A stretch of 64,000 bases of DNA from WRMS01 sp038562165 (GCA_038562165.1 JBCFAO010000002.1:73447-137446); one strand, 5' to 3'; positions 24,446 through 32,817 are shown, counted from the first letter of the stretch. Translations and numbers: made by a program. Notes: generated by a model not told the origin, from the sequence alone.

Positions 24446-25747
24446 GTGAAGTCCCATTCTGTTGCACTGGAAAAAGGACGTTGTGTCGGCTGTACCGCTT
24501 GCATCAAAAGCTGTCCGACTCAGGCCATTCGGGTAAAAAAGCGGATGGCCTTTATTACAGAAGCCCGGTGTATCGATTGCGGCGAATGTATCCGGGTATG
24601 TCCCAAATATGCCAAAATCGCCAATACCATGGACTTGGAAGTGATCCGGGAATACCGTTATCCGGTGGCTCTGGTTTCTCCCGCTTTATATGGCCAATTT
24701 CCCCTTGGCACGGACAGCTCCCTGGTTTTATCGGGGCTCATTGAAATGGGTTTTAAACGGGTAGTAGATGTGGCTCAAGGCGCCGATTATCTGGAAGGCA
24801 TCATCAACGGCTATGTGGAGGATCATCCCGATATCCGGCCTTTGATTTCTGCCGGCTGCCCGGCAGTGAGCCGCCTGATTGCCGTGCGTTTTCCGGAATT
24901 GGCGGAGAATGTGATTCCTGTGTTTTCACCGGCAGAAATCATGGCGAAGCTGACCAGGGAAAAGATGATTAAAGAAGGTTACCCGGCAAAAGAAGTGGGC
25001 ATATTTTACCTGGCCCCCTGCACGGCGGAAGTCACCGCCGCCAGAAACCCTATCGGCATGGATGAGCGGGTCATCGATGGCAGTATTAGTATCGGTGACG
25101 TTTTTTGGCCCTTGTTTAATATCGTCAAAGGATTGAAGGTCCCCGTGGTCAGTTCCCACTTTAGCGCCAAAGGCCTGCGTTGGGCCAGCATCGGCGGCGA
25201 AGCAAAAATGCTGAAGGGCAATTACAGCACTTTGGCTGTGGACGGATTAGGTTCGTTAATCGAAGTGTTGGAGTCCCTGTCCATGGGGCGGCTGCAGGGT
25301 ATTGATTATATTGAAGGCCGGGCCTGCACCTGCGGTTGTGTGGGCGGCGTGCTCAATGTGGAAAACAGCTATGTGGCCCGGGAAATTATCCGCCAGACCA
25401 GCCGGCGGATAAAGCCTGAAATGGAAATGGAAGAAGGGGCCTTGCGCTGGCAGGACTACCAATGGAACCATAGCTTGCAATACCAGGCGGCTCTGCTTTT
25501 GGATGAGAAGCCGGAAGTGGCTATGCTGAAGCTGGAAGCGGTAAACGATATTCTCCGCAAGCTGCCGGGGATGGACTGCGGCGCCTGCGGCGCTCCCAAT
25601 TGCCGGGCCTTAGCCGAGGATATCGTTCAGGATCAGGCCGACCAGATGGATTGCATTTTTGTTTTCCGGGACCGGGTCACCAGCCTGGCCGAAGATATGG
25701 TCAAGCTGTCCAGAAAGCTGCCCTTGTCCATGTCGGAAGATATGTAG
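24446..25747 (+). CDS. [FeFe]-hydrogenase-like Fe-S protein, probable redox/H2 sensor
   Basis: About 433 residues from GTG 24446 (AAGGAGGGG upstream). N-terminus: two 4Fe-4S ferredoxin motifs (CVGCTACIKSCP and CIDCGECIRVCP). Middle: hydrogenase large-subunit domain with altered H-cluster motifs. L1 reads SAGCPAV, where TSCCP has two cysteines; L2 reads APCTAE, so the catalytic Lys position is changed; L3 reads ACTCGCVGG. C-terminus: a further Fe-S motif, DCGACGAPNC. Changed L1 and L2 residues are typical of group C/D, putatively sensory, enzymes rather than fast catalysts. The co-operonic anti-sigma-type ATPase and pseudo-receiver regulator support a sensing role. Classification needs an alignment. 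Confidence 0.8.
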   Translation: MKSHSVALEKGRCVGCTACIKSCPTQAIRVKKRMAFITEARCIDCGECIRVCPKYAKIANTMDLEVIREYRYPVALVSPALYGQFPLGTDSSLVLSGLIEMGFKRVVDVAQGADYLEGIINGYVEDHPDIRPLISAGCPAVSRLIAVRFPELAENVIPVFSPAEIMAKLTREKMIKEGYPAKEVGIFYLAPCTAEVTAARNPIGMDERVIDGSISIGDVFWPLFNIVKGLKVPVVSSHFSAKGLRWASIGGEAKMLKGNYSTLAVDGLGSLIEVLESLSMGRLQGIDYIEGRACTCGCVGGVLNVENSYVAREIIRQTSRRIKPEMEMEEGALRWQDYQWNHSLQYQAALLLDEKPEVAMLKLEAVNDILRKLPGMDCGACGAPNCRALAEDIVQDQADQMDCIFVFRDRVTSLAEDMVKLSRKLPLSMSEDM

Positions 25748-25816
25748 ATGCAGGAGGCAGAAAAGAGGACTCAATCAAAGGAAAATCAATCTCTGCTCAC
25801 TTCTCGTCGATTAATC

Positions 25817-25850
25817 AAGGCTGCCCGCCAATTTGGGGCAGCCTTTTTTG
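25817..25850 (+). terminator. Terminator after the sensor operon
   Basis: AAGGCTGCCC (25817-25826) pairs with GGGCAGCCTT (25836-25845), followed by a T-run. Ends the pseudo-receiver, ATPase and hydrogenase-like transcript. Confidence 0.9.
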
Positions 25851-25852
25851 CG

Positions 25853-25910
25853 GCGGTTTGCGATGGTTCGCAGCGGTTCGCAGCGGTTCGCAGCGGTTCG
25901 CGACGGGGGA
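25853..25910. repeat. 10-bp tandem repeat, GGTTCGCAGC unit
   Basis: Four adjacent copies of a 10-bp unit with one degenerate copy (GGTTTGCGAT) before and one (GGTTCGCGAC) after. It lies directly behind the terminator. The rest of the 25748-26115 gap contains no gene: frames through it lack ribosome sites and recognisable products. Confidence 0.7.
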
Positions 25911-26115
25911 GTCGGCGGCTCGCCGGTCCCTAATGCCCGCCCCGCTAAGCCGCATTCCCTTAATACCTGCCCCTCTGTTCACGTCTCCTCCTGCCCTCTG
26001 CGGACAAAAAAAGAACTGCCGCTCCTTGGCTTTCTTAAACCAATTTGCAGCAGCTCCCGGCCTTCGCCATCGCTTAAATGTGTCCGGCCTTCATTTTTGC
26101 TTAAACGTGCCTGCT

Positions 26116-26319
26116 TTAGGCTTGTTTTTCTTCTGCGGCGGCATTCAAATCAGCTAATAGCTGATCCACATCGATACCGTGGACCTCAGCGCCCTGGGCC
26201 AAATTTTCAAAACGGGCGGCCATACAGCCAATGCAGCCCATGCCATACTCTCTGAATACGGGAACAACCTCGGGAAAATTGGCTACGATATCGGTAATAG
26301 CCATATCTTTTGTAATCAT
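26116..26319 (-). CDS. DUF1858 small Cys-motif protein
   Basis: 67 residues, GGGAGG before the ATG at 26319. DUF1858 domains carry a conserved CxxC around a helical hairpin (GMGCIGCMAARFENLAQGAEVHG) and occur alone or fused to redox enzymes such as hybrid-cluster proteins. Function unknown; a redox or Fe-S role is assumed from the cysteines. It is divergent from DUF1015 across a 246-bp region. The promoter-proximal inverted repeat ATAAGG-atac-CCTTAT (26349-26364) lies about 30 bp before its start and could be an operator. Confidence 0.85.
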   Translation of the reverse strand: MITKDMAITDIVANFPEVVPVFREYGMGCIGCMAARFENLAQGAEVHGIDVDQLLADLNAAAEEKQA

Positions 26320-26348
26320 GAAAAAAACCTCCCGGCTTAATATTTACT

Positions 26349-26364
26349 ATAAGGATACCCTTAT
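26349..26364. promoter_or_regulatory. Palindrome upstream of the DUF1858 gene, candidate operator
   Basis: ATAAGG (26349-26354), spacer ATAC, CCTTAT (26359-26364), flanked by A/T-rich arms. It lies upstream of the minus-strand DUF1858 gene. The regulator is unknown. Confidence 0.3.
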
Positions 26365-26565
26365 TAATTCGATTATATCAAAGCCTGGGCACAAAGCAAT
26401 GTTTTTTTTGCCGGCTTTGTTTTAATAAAGCCAGTTTTAAATTAAACAATAAAAAAGAGAATGGCCTTTAATTATAGCCGGAAAGATGATAAAATAACTT
26501 GATAGATCGCAGTACTTATGCCGGATTTGCTCCGGCAATCAGTATAAATTGGGAGGTAGATAGCG

Positions 26566-27729
26566 TTGGCTAAGATTTTCGGTTTGGCGGGCTTGCGTCC
26601 GGCCGAAGCATGGGCAGAAAAGGTTACTTGTCCCCCTTACGATGTGATTAAACCGGGCACTCCCTTGGAAATGCTGCTGCAAAGCAATCCCGATTCTTTA
26701 TATCATGTGATTTTAGGCGGCTCGCCGGTGGCTGAGCTTGCCGCTTTACGTCAAAAAGGCGCGCTTATCGAAGACGAAAAGCCCGGCTTTTATGTTTACG
26801 AGCAATGCTACGGCGCCCAGCGCCGTCTCGGTATGCTGGCTGCTCCTCAGGTTACTCCCTACGAGCAGAAAGAAGTTATCCGCCACGAAAAAACTTTTGA
26901 TGAAAAAGTTAAAGGCAGGATAAAACTAATGGAAGAGACGGGCTATGTGACGGAGCCTATTTGGCTTTTGACGAGAGCGCCTATTGGCCAGGTTCTGGAG
27001 CAGGTTTGCACCGGCAATCAGCCCCTTTATGAATTCACTTCGGGTTTTCAGGGGGAGTCGGAGCTTAGCGGTATCAGCAACCGTATTTTCAAAATAGACG
27101 AAGACAGCGCTCAAGGTCAGTTGCTGAAAGATATGGTAGGGCGGGAGCCCCTTTATATTGCAGATGGTCATCACCGCTACCACAGCGCCCTCAAAATGGG
27201 CCTTGACCGCTGCATTGCTTACGTTTGCCCGGCGGATCAAGCCAAAATCCAGGCCTACAACCGGGTGATCCGGGGCAAGGTGGATTTTGAAGACATCAAA
27301 GAAAAGCTGCCTCTGGAGCCGGTAGCGGCTTTTGCCACGCCGGAGCGCCATTCCTTTACGATCTATACCAGAAAGGGCTTATGGCAGTATAAAGTTGACG
27401 CCGTCGATGAGAGGGATGTTATCGAACGCCTGGACTGCCGCATTTTGGAAAATACCTTGTACCCGCTGCTGGGCTTGCAGCATGACATGATTATGGACAG
27501 CCGCCATTTTGACTATTATCCGGAGCAGGATCTGGCCCGCATGCAGCAGGTGGTGGATGAAGGAATTTACGATCTGGCTGTGGCCCTCCATCCCGTCAAT
27601 CCCGAAGATTTAATGGCAGTAGCTGATGCCGGCACCTTGGATCCGGAAATCGTTATGCCGGAGAAATCTACATTTTTTGCACCAAAAATTTTATCGGGAT
27701 TGATCCTTATTCCTACGGCAAAATCCTGA
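26566..27729 (+). CDS. DUF1015 family protein (possible HTH-associated kinase-like fold)
   Basis: 387 residues, TTG start at 26566 with GGGAGG upstream. The DUF1015 signature is visible: CPPYDVI near residue 25, HEKTFDEKVKGR in the first third, and ADGHHRYHSA near residue 200, a His-rich motif likely in the active site. The family is widespread in anaerobes, is sometimes found near D-3-phosphoglycerate dehydrogenase and aminotransferase genes, and has no settled function. No such neighbours lie here. The next gene, a GNAT acetyltransferase, follows after 66 bp. Confidence 0.88.
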   Translation: MAKIFGLAGLRPAEAWAEKVTCPPYDVIKPGTPLEMLLQSNPDSLYHVILGGSPVAELAALRQKGALIEDEKPGFYVYEQCYGAQRRLGMLAAPQVTPYEQKEVIRHEKTFDEKVKGRIKLMEETGYVTEPIWLLTRAPIGQVLEQVCTGNQPLYEFTSGFQGESELSGISNRIFKIDEDSAQGQLLKDMVGREPLYIADGHHRYHSALKMGLDRCIAYVCPADQAKIQAYNRVIRGKVDFEDIKEKLPLEPVAAFATPERHSFTIYTRKGLWQYKVDAVDERDVIERLDCRILENTLYPLLGLQHDMIMDSRHFDYYPEQDLARMQQVVDEGIYDLAVALHPVNPEDLMAVADAGTLDPEIVMPEKSTFFAPKILSGLILIPTAKS

Positions 27730-27795
27730 TATGGCAATTAAATTCGGATAATAACTATAAAGCGGTTATTATACCTTGAATTATGGAGGTGACCC

Positions 27796-28368
27796 ATGCT
27801 GAAAGGCAAAAAAGTAATCCTGCGCACCCTTGAGGCCGCCGATGCGGAAATTCTGCAAAAGTGGTATATGGATAAGGATTTTCGCCAGGCTTATGATGCA
27901 TATGATAGCATTGATCTTGAGTCGATTAAAGAAGAAATCGCTCAGTCCCAGGGAGGGATATATGATCCCCGGTTGGATAAGCTGACATTTTTAGTATTGA
28001 GAGCCAGAGATCAGGTACCCATCGGTGTTTGCTGCCTGCGCAATATTGACCGGCTCAATGGCAATGCCGAGCTTTTGCTGGGCATAGGAGAGAAGGATAT
28101 GCGCTTGGCAGGCTTTGGCCTTGACCTGCTCATCGTATTGCTTGACCTGGCCTATTATGGGTTGGGCCTGCAGAAGACGTATATGCGGATTTTGGAAAGC
28201 CAGCCCTATGGCTTGCAAAATGCCCTGAAGTTTGGCTACAAGCCCGAAGGCCATTTGCGCAACCAGGCTTTTGTAGACGGCAAATATGCCAACGTCTTTT
28301 TTCTGGGGATGCTGCGGTCGGAATACGAAAAGCTTTCCATTGTCCCTAAATGGAAAAAAAGAAGCTAG
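27796..28368 (+). CDS. GNAT-family N-acetyltransferase
   Basis: 190 residues of the RimJ/RimL-like branch (Acetyltransf_3). Features: LKGKKVILRTLEAADAEIL at the start, the acetyl-CoA-binding region ELLLGIGEKDMRLAGFGLDLL near residues 95-115 and NALKFGYKPEGHLRNQ near 145. Members acetylate amines of amino acids, antibiotics, polyamines or ribosomal proteins; the substrate cannot be predicted. AGGTG precedes the start. Confidence 0.8.
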   Translation: MLKGKKVILRTLEAADAEILQKWYMDKDFRQAYDAYDSIDLESIKEEIAQSQGGIYDPRLDKLTFLVLRARDQVPIGVCCLRNIDRLNGNAELLLGIGEKDMRLAGFGLDLLIVLLDLAYYGLGLQKTYMRILESQPYGLQNALKFGYKPEGHLRNQAFVDGKYANVFFLGMLRSEYEKLSIVPKWKKRS

Positions 28369-28432
28369 TACTCTGTGACAACTTTTAGAGGTCACAAAGC
28401 ACTAAAAGATTAATAGGAGATTATTGATAGAA

Positions 28433-29479
28433 ATGGCAAAGATTTTAGGCTTTTGCGGTACGGCCAAAAACACGGGTAAAACCACGACCATGAAAGTAGT
28501 GATGGATGGCGCTTATGCCCAAGGCTTGAGGGTGGCCCTCACCAGCATAGGCTATGACGGTGAATTAGCGGATCATGTCACCGGGTTGCCTAAACCCAGG
28601 ATATATGCGGAAAATGGTACCTTGGTAGCTATTGCCGAACGCTGCGCCAAGGAAAGCGGCGCCGACATCGAGATTTTAAAACGAACCGATATGGATACGG
28701 CTTTAGGCAAAGTGGTGATTGGCCGGGTGAGAAAACCCGGTCTGCTGTTGCTTGCCGGTCCCACCAAAAGCAGCGAGATTCGCCGGGCCAATGAAATGCT
28801 GGAAGAAGTGGGCTGTGATCTGATCCTGGTGGACGGCGCTCTCAACAGAATTGCTCCCATGGTAGAGACAGACGGCATAATTATGGCTACCGGCGCTTCC
28901 CGTAAAGCGGATATCGAGCTTCTGGCCCAGGAAACCGCCAATATCAGCAGCATATATGAGCTGCCTGTTTATGAGCCGGCGGCAGGCGCCGGTTTTGCGG
29001 AAAAAGTAGGGGAGGGAGCTATTTTGGAAAGCACCTCCCTTTTGGACGAAGATACGGCGGAAAGGCTGCTGGAACGGATCCAGCCCAGCACAGAAGCCGT
29101 TGCCATAAAGGGTATTATCGGCAGTGACGCTTTTGAAACCTTGCTGGAAAAAGGCGGTCAGAAGCTGCAAGGAGTGACCTTCGTTTTCCAGGATCCCATC
29201 AAAATACTGGTGTCCGGCTTGCCTATGGATTTACAGCGCTGGCTGAAAGGCCTTGAGAATATGGGGGCTAAAGTGGCTGTACTGAGGCAAGTGAAGCTGA
29301 AGCTGATTACCATCAATCCTTTTTATCCCCGTTACCGCTATTCCACCCATGATTATGAAGCAGCCTATGTTGATAAAGATAAGTTAAAAGAACGTTTTTT
29401 AGAGCTGGTAAAGGCTCCGGTAGTCAATGTTCTTGACGAGACAGAAGAAGAGATATTCCGGCGGGTTATGGAAGGGTAA
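28433..29479 (+). CDS. P-loop NTPase of the dethiobiotin-synthetase/CobB-like type, function unknown
   Basis: About 348 residues. N-terminal deviant Walker A, GTAKNTGKTT (five residues between Gly and GKT, as in dethiobiotin synthetase). Later motifs are ILVDGALNR, DGIIMATGAS and a C-terminal TINPFYPRYRYSTHDYEA segment. The AGGAG at 28415-28419 could serve ATG 28433 or TTG 28424; ATG is preferred since the conserved region begins there. It may be related to reactivating factors of B12-dependent aminomutases such as KamB, but this is only a weak resemblance and no aminomutase is nearby. Gap of 3 bp to the next gene, so probably co-transcribed. Confidence 0.55.
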   Translation: MAKILGFCGTAKNTGKTTTMKVVMDGAYAQGLRVALTSIGYDGELADHVTGLPKPRIYAENGTLVAIAERCAKESGADIEILKRTDMDTALGKVVIGRVRKPGLLLLAGPTKSSEIRRANEMLEEVGCDLILVDGALNRIAPMVETDGIIMATGASRKADIELLAQETANISSIYELPVYEPAAGAGFAEKVGEGAILESTSLLDEDTAERLLERIQPSTEAVAIKGIIGSDAFETLLEKGGQKLQGVTFVFQDPIKILVSGLPMDLQRWLKGLENMGAKVAVLRQVKLKLITINPFYPRYRYSTHDYEAAYVDKDKLKERFLELVKAPVVNVLDETEEEIFRRVMEG

Positions 29480-29482
29480 ATT

Positions 29483-29980
29483 ATGAGCAAAGAAAGACCG
29501 ATGGCTGAATACACTTATTTAAGAAGGATCAAAATCCAGTTAAGCATCATCACCTTTTTGTTGGCTGCCCTGATTCCGGTGGCCATTGCCGACGGCGGCA
29601 AATATGGCATAGCCGGCCTGGTTTTTTTGTTTGCCGCGGGCTTTGCGTTTATTATCTGGCAAGACAGCTCCAGCAAGATCCTGGTTTATGCCGACAGGAT
29701 TGTGCAGGAAAAAGGCGCCGGCCCCTTGCGGCGAATCCTGACCATCAAGTGGCAGGATGGCCGTTATCTCAAAGACGATACCAGCCTGTTTACCTTTGGC
29801 CGCAGCTATATTTTGCAGGACAATCAGTCTAAGCCGGTGCGGATCAGAGTTAATTCTACCTTAAACAATTATGAAGAAATTTTAAAAACCATTGTAAAAC
29901 GCTGCTCCGACTTGGAGCTTAATCAGCGGGCAAAGACATCTTTAGCCAAGATGGGCATAGATACGGCGAAGCTTTCATGA
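29483..29980 (+). CDS. Small membrane protein with a PH-like soluble domain
   Basis: 165 residues: two hydrophobic segments near residues 18-56 (IITFLLAALIPVAI and YGIAGLVFLFAAGFAFIIW) followed by a soluble region of short strands and a helix. The latter resembles bacterial PH-domain proteins (ILVYADRIVQEKG, TIKWQDGRYL). No known function. It starts 3 bp behind the NTPase gene; ATG 29501 (MAEYTYL) is an alternative start. Confidence 0.55.
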   Translation: MSKERPMAEYTYLRRIKIQLSIITFLLAALIPVAIADGGKYGIAGLVFLFAAGFAFIIWQDSSSKILVYADRIVQEKGAGPLRRILTIKWQDGRYLKDDTSLFTFGRSYILQDNQSKPVRIRVNSTLNNYEEILKTIVKRCSDLELNQRAKTSLAKMGIDTAKLS

Positions 29981-30009
29981 ATCTGGCGATTTATGGGAAC
30001 TATTTTTTC

Positions 30010-30058
30010 TTGACATCACAAAGGATTAGGATTAGTATCTAATTAATAATTATTATTT
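30010..30058 (+). promoter_or_regulatory. Promoter and putative PerR/Fur box of the regulator gene
   Basis: TTGACA (30010-30015), 17-bp spacer, TAGTAT (30033-30038). Immediately downstream TAATTAATAATTATTATT (30040-30057) resembles the AT-rich inverted repeats bound by PerR/Fur proteins and overlaps the expected transcription start. This suggests autorepression. Confidence 0.6.
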
Positions 30059-30074
30059 TTAAGGGATGGTATAC

Positions 30075-30479
30075 ATGAGCAAGAGTCAGCGCTTAACCAA
30101 GCAAAAAACAGCCATCCTGGAGATCCTGCGCAGCGTGGATACCCATCCTACGGCTGAATGGATTTACCAGGAAGCCCGTAAAGAAATTCCCGGCCTGTCC
30201 TTGGGCACGGTTTATCGCAATCTCAATCAACTGCGGGACAACGGCGAAATTTTGGAATTAAATTACGGCAGCAGCCAGAGCCGTTTTGATGGTACGGCCC
30301 AAAATCATTATCACTTCCGCTGCACTCAATGCGGCCGGATTTGGGATCTGCCCATGCCGGTGATGAAGACCATTGAGAATAAGGCAAAGGTACTAAAAAA
30401 CTTCCAAATTGACGGCCATCGTTTAGAATTCTATGGTACCTGTGAGGATTGCCAGCAAGAGGAAAAAGCGGCGATTTAA
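30075..30479 (+). CDS. Fur-family regulator, PerR-like
   Basis: 134 residues from ATG 30075 (AAGGG upstream; ATG 30066 is too close to that site). Winged-helix DNA-binding domain (LTKQKTAILEILRSVDTHPTAEWIY, then GLSLGTVYRNL recognition helix) and a dimerisation domain with the structural zinc site CTQC and CEDC. Regulatory-site histidines are in QNHYHFRC. PerR-type proteins sense peroxide through Fe-catalysed His oxidation. Fur or Zur cannot be excluded, but the two CxxC pairs and the operator-like sequence suit PerR. Monocistronic, ended by a bidirectional terminator. Confidence 0.85.
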   Translation: MSKSQRLTKQKTAILEILRSVDTHPTAEWIYQEARKEIPGLSLGTVYRNLNQLRDNGEILELNYGSSQSRFDGTAQNHYHFRCTQCGRIWDLPMPVMKTIENKAKVLKNFQIDGHRLEFYGTCEDCQQEEKAAI

Positions 30480-30521
30480 AGGTGATGGGAAACATTGTTA
30501 AGCAATCGGCACACAGCCAGT

Positions 30522-30561
30522 AAAAATTGGGATCTCGCTATAGAGCGGATCCCAATTTTTT
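30522..30561. terminator. Bidirectional terminator between the Fur-family and HAD genes
   Basis: Near-perfect hairpin: AAAAATTGGGATC (30522-30534) pairs with GATCCCAATTTTT (30548-30560), with inner CGCT/AGCG. A-run and T-run on the two sides let it serve both convergent transcripts. Its right arm forms the last codons of the HAD gene. Confidence 0.9.
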
Positions 30562-31404
30562 TGTTTTCTTCCCAGAGAGGGGCGGCCTGCTTTTTTCATA
30601 AGCGGGAATGATGTTCATTATAGCATGGGCAACGCCGGCCTCTGTCACAGATTTTGTAGTATATCCCGCATGCGTCTTGACTTTAACGCTGGCATTCGCC
30701 ATGGCAATACCACAGCCCGCCATTTGAATCATTTTTATGTCATTTTCAGAATCGCCGATTGCCGCAATTTCAGTTTTTTTTATATCTAATATCTTGCTTA
30801 GATATTCTAAGGCCGACGCTTTGCTGGCTTGATTCGAGTAAATTTCCAGAGTGTCTTGCATTGCCAAATCTCCATGGGTCGCCTCCGGAAACCGCTGATT
30901 AACGTTATCTCTAATTGTGCTTAATAAATCGAGATCATTTGACATGATGGAAACCTTGTTTATTTTTGCTGAAGAAACAGGAGGGGCATGATTCGAATAA
31001 AAATTGACGGTACCTTCATTTTCTAGAACAGACACAACCCGGTCATCTCTGAATCTTATGTCTGTATAAGCCTTGGTTTCTGACATCAATACATAAGCCA
31101 GCTTCAAAAACCTGCATTCCCTTAATAAATAATCGACGATATCCTCTTTCAGGTATTCTTTATATACCATATACCGGTTTTTCACATCATAGAGAACGGA
31201 GCCATTTATCGTGATTGCATAGCTATCTATCTGTAATACCTTTAGGAACTGAGCAATGGATTCAAAGTGCCTTCCTGATGCAAGAACAATGGTTGCACCT
31301 TTATTTTTCGCATAATGAATAGCATTCAGCACTGAGGGTTGAATACTCGTTTCACCGTACTCAAGCAAAGTCCCATCGATATCTATTGCAATGAGTTTAA
31401 TCAT
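30538..31404 (-). CDS. Cof-type HAD-IIB phosphatase
   Basis: 288 residues from the ATG at 31404, with AAGGAG upstream. HAD motifs: IDIDGTLL (nucleophile DxD) at residues 7-14, VLASGRHF (motif II), a lysine in the cap-to-core region and GDSENDIKMI (motif IV) near residue 235. Members dephosphorylate sugar phosphates and related metabolites. It is the last gene of the RLP/PTS operon, 108 bp after the RLP stop. It may remove toxic or dead-end sugar phosphates made by the pathway, or take part in it. The first two genes downstream on this strand belong to other units. Confidence 0.85.
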   Translation of the reverse strand: MIKLIAIDIDGTLLEYGETSIQPSVLNAIHYAKNKGATIVLASGRHFESIAQFLKVLQIDSYAITINGSVLYDVKNRYMVYKEYLKEDIVDYLLRECRFLKLAYVLMSETKAYTDIRFRDDRVVSVLENEGTVNFYSNHAPPVSSAKINKVSIMSNDLDLLSTIRDNVNQRFPEATHGDLAMQDTLEIYSNQASKASALEYLSKILDIKKTEIAAIGDSENDIKMIQMAGCGIAMANASVKVKTHAGYTTKSVTEAGVAHAIMNIIPAYEKSRPPLSGKKTKKLGSAL

Positions 31405-31512
31405 CCTTTTCTCCTTGTTTAATAAAATATCAGGATATCGGAACCCCGCGCGTATCCTTTGGGCTTCCGATACCCTGAAATGTGCTGACATGAACAGTAA
31501 GGAATTAAAGCC

Positions 31513-32817
31513 TTATTTTATTTTCAGATCGAAATATTCAGTAGCGTCGGATTTGCCCCAGGTATTGACAACGGCGGCCAGTTCCGGATGATCTTTGGCA
31601 TATTCCTCTAAATCAATATTTTTCATCGTAGCGTCGATAGCCTGTCTCATGGACCTGCCTCCGGCTGTGGCTCCCATAGGATGGCCATGGATAGCGCCGC
31701 CGGCAGCCAAGCAAATGTCATAACCCAATTCCTTCATAGTTTTTGGGACAGCCCCCTGTGTCATGCCGCCGGACAGCATAGGCAGCAAGGACTTAATATG
31801 GAAAAACTTCTGCCGGGCATTGATTACCTGCTGCTGGCATTTGTAGCGGACAACGGGGAATTTGCCGTAAGGGCTGGTCACAATCTGCATGTCGGCGCCG
31901 GCCAGACGGGCCAGTTTGCCTACAAGAAGAGGGGAGCTTATGCCCTGATAGGGAGAGCCGAAAATAGCGCCGGAAAAGTCGATATGAGCCATAATTGGCA
32001 CCTGAATTTCCGGATCATCGGCAATCATCTTGGCGGCGGAAAAGCCAACGGTATAGAAGTTGATCATCAAGGCCTCGGCGCCGGCGTCAAGGGCCCGCAA
32101 AGCATTTTCCTTGAGATGGGCTACATCGGAAGTGATATTGGGCACGTAGAGGGTTTTCTCTCCCGTTTGCTCGTTAGCCCGTTTTACGCTTTCCGTAATC
32201 AGCTTAACCCTCTTTGCCAAAGGGCAATAAGGGGGATTGGCCGGCAGCAGCTCGTCGTCTTTAATCAGATCGACGCCGCCCAGGGCCACCTCATAAGCCA
32301 TTTGAGCCCCTTCCTCAGGCGTCCAGCCCAGATCTGGTTTAATCATGTTATTGACAAAGGGGCGATCCTTTACGTTCATGAGTTTTCTCAGGCCTTCAAT
32401 GCCAAACTTAGGTCCATTAAAGCCTTTAAGCCATTCTTCCGGGAAAGAAATATCCAGAAGCTTCAGCACGGGAACCTGAGCAATGTTGCCGATTAAGGTA
32501 GAGAGCATCATGGGGATTTCCGGTCCGAAGTTGATGGCGGGGTAAGCCAGCTGAATCACGTATTTCCTGGTCTCATCCTTGGGCAAGACGTATTCGTAAT
32601 CCGGCAGTCCGTAGACGGCAATTACCTTTCCGGTGTGGTTGTCCCGGACCCGGGAATGCTCGCCGGGAACCGGAGTCCAGGTGCTGGTGGTCTGCTCCTC
32701 AATTAAGGCGACTACATAACGCATGATCTCTTCCGTGGCGCTTTCGATGTAATAGGTTGCAATGATATCGCCATTTGCCACTGCTACATCCGGTAAACCA
32801 TAACTGCTGTCTTTCAT
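31513..32817 (-). CDS. RuBisCO-like protein (RLP), catabolic
   Basis: 434 residues, RuBisCO large-subunit fold. Equivalents of RuBisCO active-site residues are visible. Kept: Glu60/Thr65/Trp66 region (TSTWTP), Asn123 (LIGN), Lys175 (IKPDLG), the carbamylation motif GGVDLIKDDE (Lys201, Asp203, Glu204), His294 (MAHID), Ser379-Gly-Gly (LSGG) and AAGGAIHGHP. Changed: Lys177 is Asp, and the H327 region reads VTSPYGK. It can thus bind the carbamate-Mg centre and an enediol intermediate but should not fix CO2. Known RLPs of this type enolise or decarboxylate 3-oxo sugar-acid phosphates. The position after a dehydrogenase and transketolase suits that. The tail ATEYFDLKIK lies beyond the fold. GAGGAGGAG precedes the start. 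Confidence 0.92.
   Translation of the reverse strand: MKDSSYGLPDVAVANGDIIATYYIESATEEIMRYVVALIEEQTTSTWTPVPGEHSRVRDNHTGKVIAVYGLPDYEYVLPKDETRKYVIQLAYPAINFGPEIPMMLSTLIGNIAQVPVLKLLDISFPEEWLKGFNGPKFGIEGLRKLMNVKDRPFVNNMIKPDLGWTPEEGAQMAYEVALGGVDLIKDDELLPANPPYCPLAKRVKLITESVKRANEQTGEKTLYVPNITSDVAHLKENALRALDAGAEALMINFYTVGFSAAKMIADDPEIQVPIMAHIDFSGAIFGSPYQGISSPLLVGKLARLAGADMQIVTSPYGKFPVVRYKCQQQVINARQKFFHIKSLLPMLSGGMTQGAVPKTMKELGYDICLAAGGAIHGHPMGATAGGRSMRQAIDATMKNIDLEEYAKDHPELAAVVNTWGKSDATEYFDLKIK
31516..31545 (-). other. C-terminal tail peptide of the RLP (ATEYFDLKIK)
   Basis: The last ten codons of the RLP gene encode ATEYFDLKIK. The same peptide, with Met for Ile, occurs near the end of the transketolase C-terminal subunit (33934-33963). 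Codons differ at Thr, Tyr and Phe by synonymous changes, so the protein sequence rather than the DNA seems to be kept. Confidence 0.85.

Noticed and set aside
25600..26255. Frames reaching into the gap after the hydrogenase-like gene
   Set aside because: They run through the terminator and the GGTTCGCAGC tandem repeat and have no ribosome site.
31513..32817. RLP as a true RuBisCO in a CO2-fixing pathway
   Set aside because: The second active-site Lys of the KPK motif is Asp, the His327 region is changed and no phosphoribulokinase or ribose-bisphosphate isomerase is nearby.
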